DNA of 5,355 nucleotides, taken from the NCBI GenBank assembly GCA_029004655.1, contig JAQVYP010000127.1, positions 1 to 5,355 on the forward strand. The letters run 5' to 3'. Made by a program: the position numbers and the translations under genes. The notes under the pieces are model-generated. The model made no database searches. It was given only the letters and a program-made list of their open reading frames with translations, and was not told the DNA's origin. The DNA is from Oscillospiraceae bacterium. GTDB taxonomy: Bacteria; Bacillota; Clostridia; Oscillospirales; Acutalibacteraceae. Below are positions 5,202 to 5,355 of the stretch, piece after piece (positions within the stretch are counted from its first letter, which is position 1; each line of letters opens with the position of its first letter).

Positions 5202-5229
5202 ATTATATCACACGACTTAGAAATGTAAA
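5202..5229 (-). promoter_or_regulatory. Promoter of the parA-parB-serS operon
   Basis: On the minus strand TTTACA (5224-5229) and TATAAT (5202-5207) are 16 bp apart, 11 of 12 consensus positions. A TG one base before the -10 box makes it an extended -10, and an AT-only block (5231-5246) upstream resembles an UP element. The start would be near 5195, giving a leader of about 180 nt through the MITE-like element. The perfect parS ends 17 bp upstream of the -35 box, so ParB bound there could affect transcription. Confidence 0.82.
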
Positions 5230-5246
5230 GTTAATATTATATAAAA

Positions 5247-5262
5247 TGTTTCACGTGAAACA
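5247..5262. promoter_or_regulatory. parS: parS site 1 (perfect)
   Basis: TGTTTCACGTGAAACA is a perfect 16-bp palindrome and matches the bacterial parS consensus at every position. It is the ParB loading site. Its place just upstream of the parA promoter and beside the parAB operon is typical of origin-proximal Firmicute chromosome. Its last base touches the T tract of the neighbouring terminator. Confidence 0.96.
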
Positions 5263-5310
5263 AAAATATACACTGCCAAATGTTTCACATGAAACATTCG
5301 GCAGTGTATA
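5262..5310 (-). terminator. Long palindromic terminator containing a parS
   Basis: Bases 5267-5310 form a 44-bp palindrome, imperfect only at one symmetric pair position per arm and at the centre. Its 11-bp outer arms, TATACACTGCC and its complement, are perfect. On the minus strand it is followed by TTTTTG (complement of 5261-5266), so it fits an intrinsic terminator for a minus-strand gene ending to the right. Candidate C-terminal frames stop at 5324-5326 or 5328-5330, but too little is present to identify the gene; rsmG is common at this position. Confidence 0.75.
5281..5296. promoter_or_regulatory. parS: parS site 2 (one mismatch)
   Basis: TGTTTCACATGAAACA differs from the parS consensus at one central base (A for G). 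Its centre is 34 bp from that of site 1, close to three helical turns, and it forms the middle of the terminator palindrome. Single central changes often weaken but do not abolish ParB binding, so this may be a secondary site. Confidence 0.8.
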
Positions 5311-5355
5311 AATTTGGTTTATGCTATTTAATTTTCGGTTTTGCAAAAATTGAAA

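Noticed and set aside
5311..5355. C-terminal tail of a minus-strand gene entering from the right
   Set aside because: Two frames end here (stops at 5324-5326 and 5328-5330), but fewer than ten codons are visible, so neither the frame nor the gene can be chosen.
1..5355. CRISPR array or tandem repeat array
   Set aside because: No regularly spaced direct repeats are visible; the only repeats are inverted pairs and the two parS sites.

Overview
The window looks like origin-proximal chromosome from a low-GC Firmicute, probably a Clostridia-type anaerobe. That placement is inferred from AT-rich spacers, consensus sigma-A promoters, GGAG-type ribosome binding sites, tRNAs with encoded CCA ends, a bacterial acyl-ACP thioesterase, and a parA-parB-serS gene order with a perfect parS site. 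Every confident gene is on the minus strand and reads right to left.

Right end (about 5020-5355): a control region for chromosome segregation. In minus-strand order it holds a long palindromic hairpin that looks like the terminator of an upstream gene and has a near-perfect parS in its middle. A perfect parS follows, then a strong promoter, then a 145-bp element with terminal inverted repeats that resembles a MITE and lies in the parA leader.

Centre (1031-5016): parA, parB, a 76-residue two-helix membrane protein, serS and an acyl-ACP thioesterase. parA and parB are 6 bp apart, parB overlaps the small gene by 4 bp, and serS follows 17 bp later, so these four read as one operon. The thioesterase follows after 76 bp holding a hairpin without a T tract, and is probably read through. 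ParA and ParB act on the parS sites in front of their own operon. SerRS charges tRNA-Ser, and the thioesterase releases fatty acids from ACP.

Next (791-1034): a compact tRNA-Met/tRNA-Glu unit with a perfect TTGACA-N17-TATAAT promoter, whose -35 box overlaps the thioesterase stop codon, and a strong intrinsic terminator.

Left end (1-790): no intact gene. It holds a GC-rich inverted repeat, the apparent 3' end of a decayed gene, a very AT-rich stretch, several strong promoter-like sequences with no recognisable gene, and a cluster of DnaA-box-like sites with one perfect TTATCCACA. Together these look like a regulatory or origin-like region. However, all genes here are transcribed toward it, whereas the usual Firmicute layout would put oriC to the right of the window.

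No clearly new defence or metabolic system is visible. The most unusual architecture is the parS/terminator/promoter/MITE arrangement in front of parA, followed by the unexplained origin-like region at the left.
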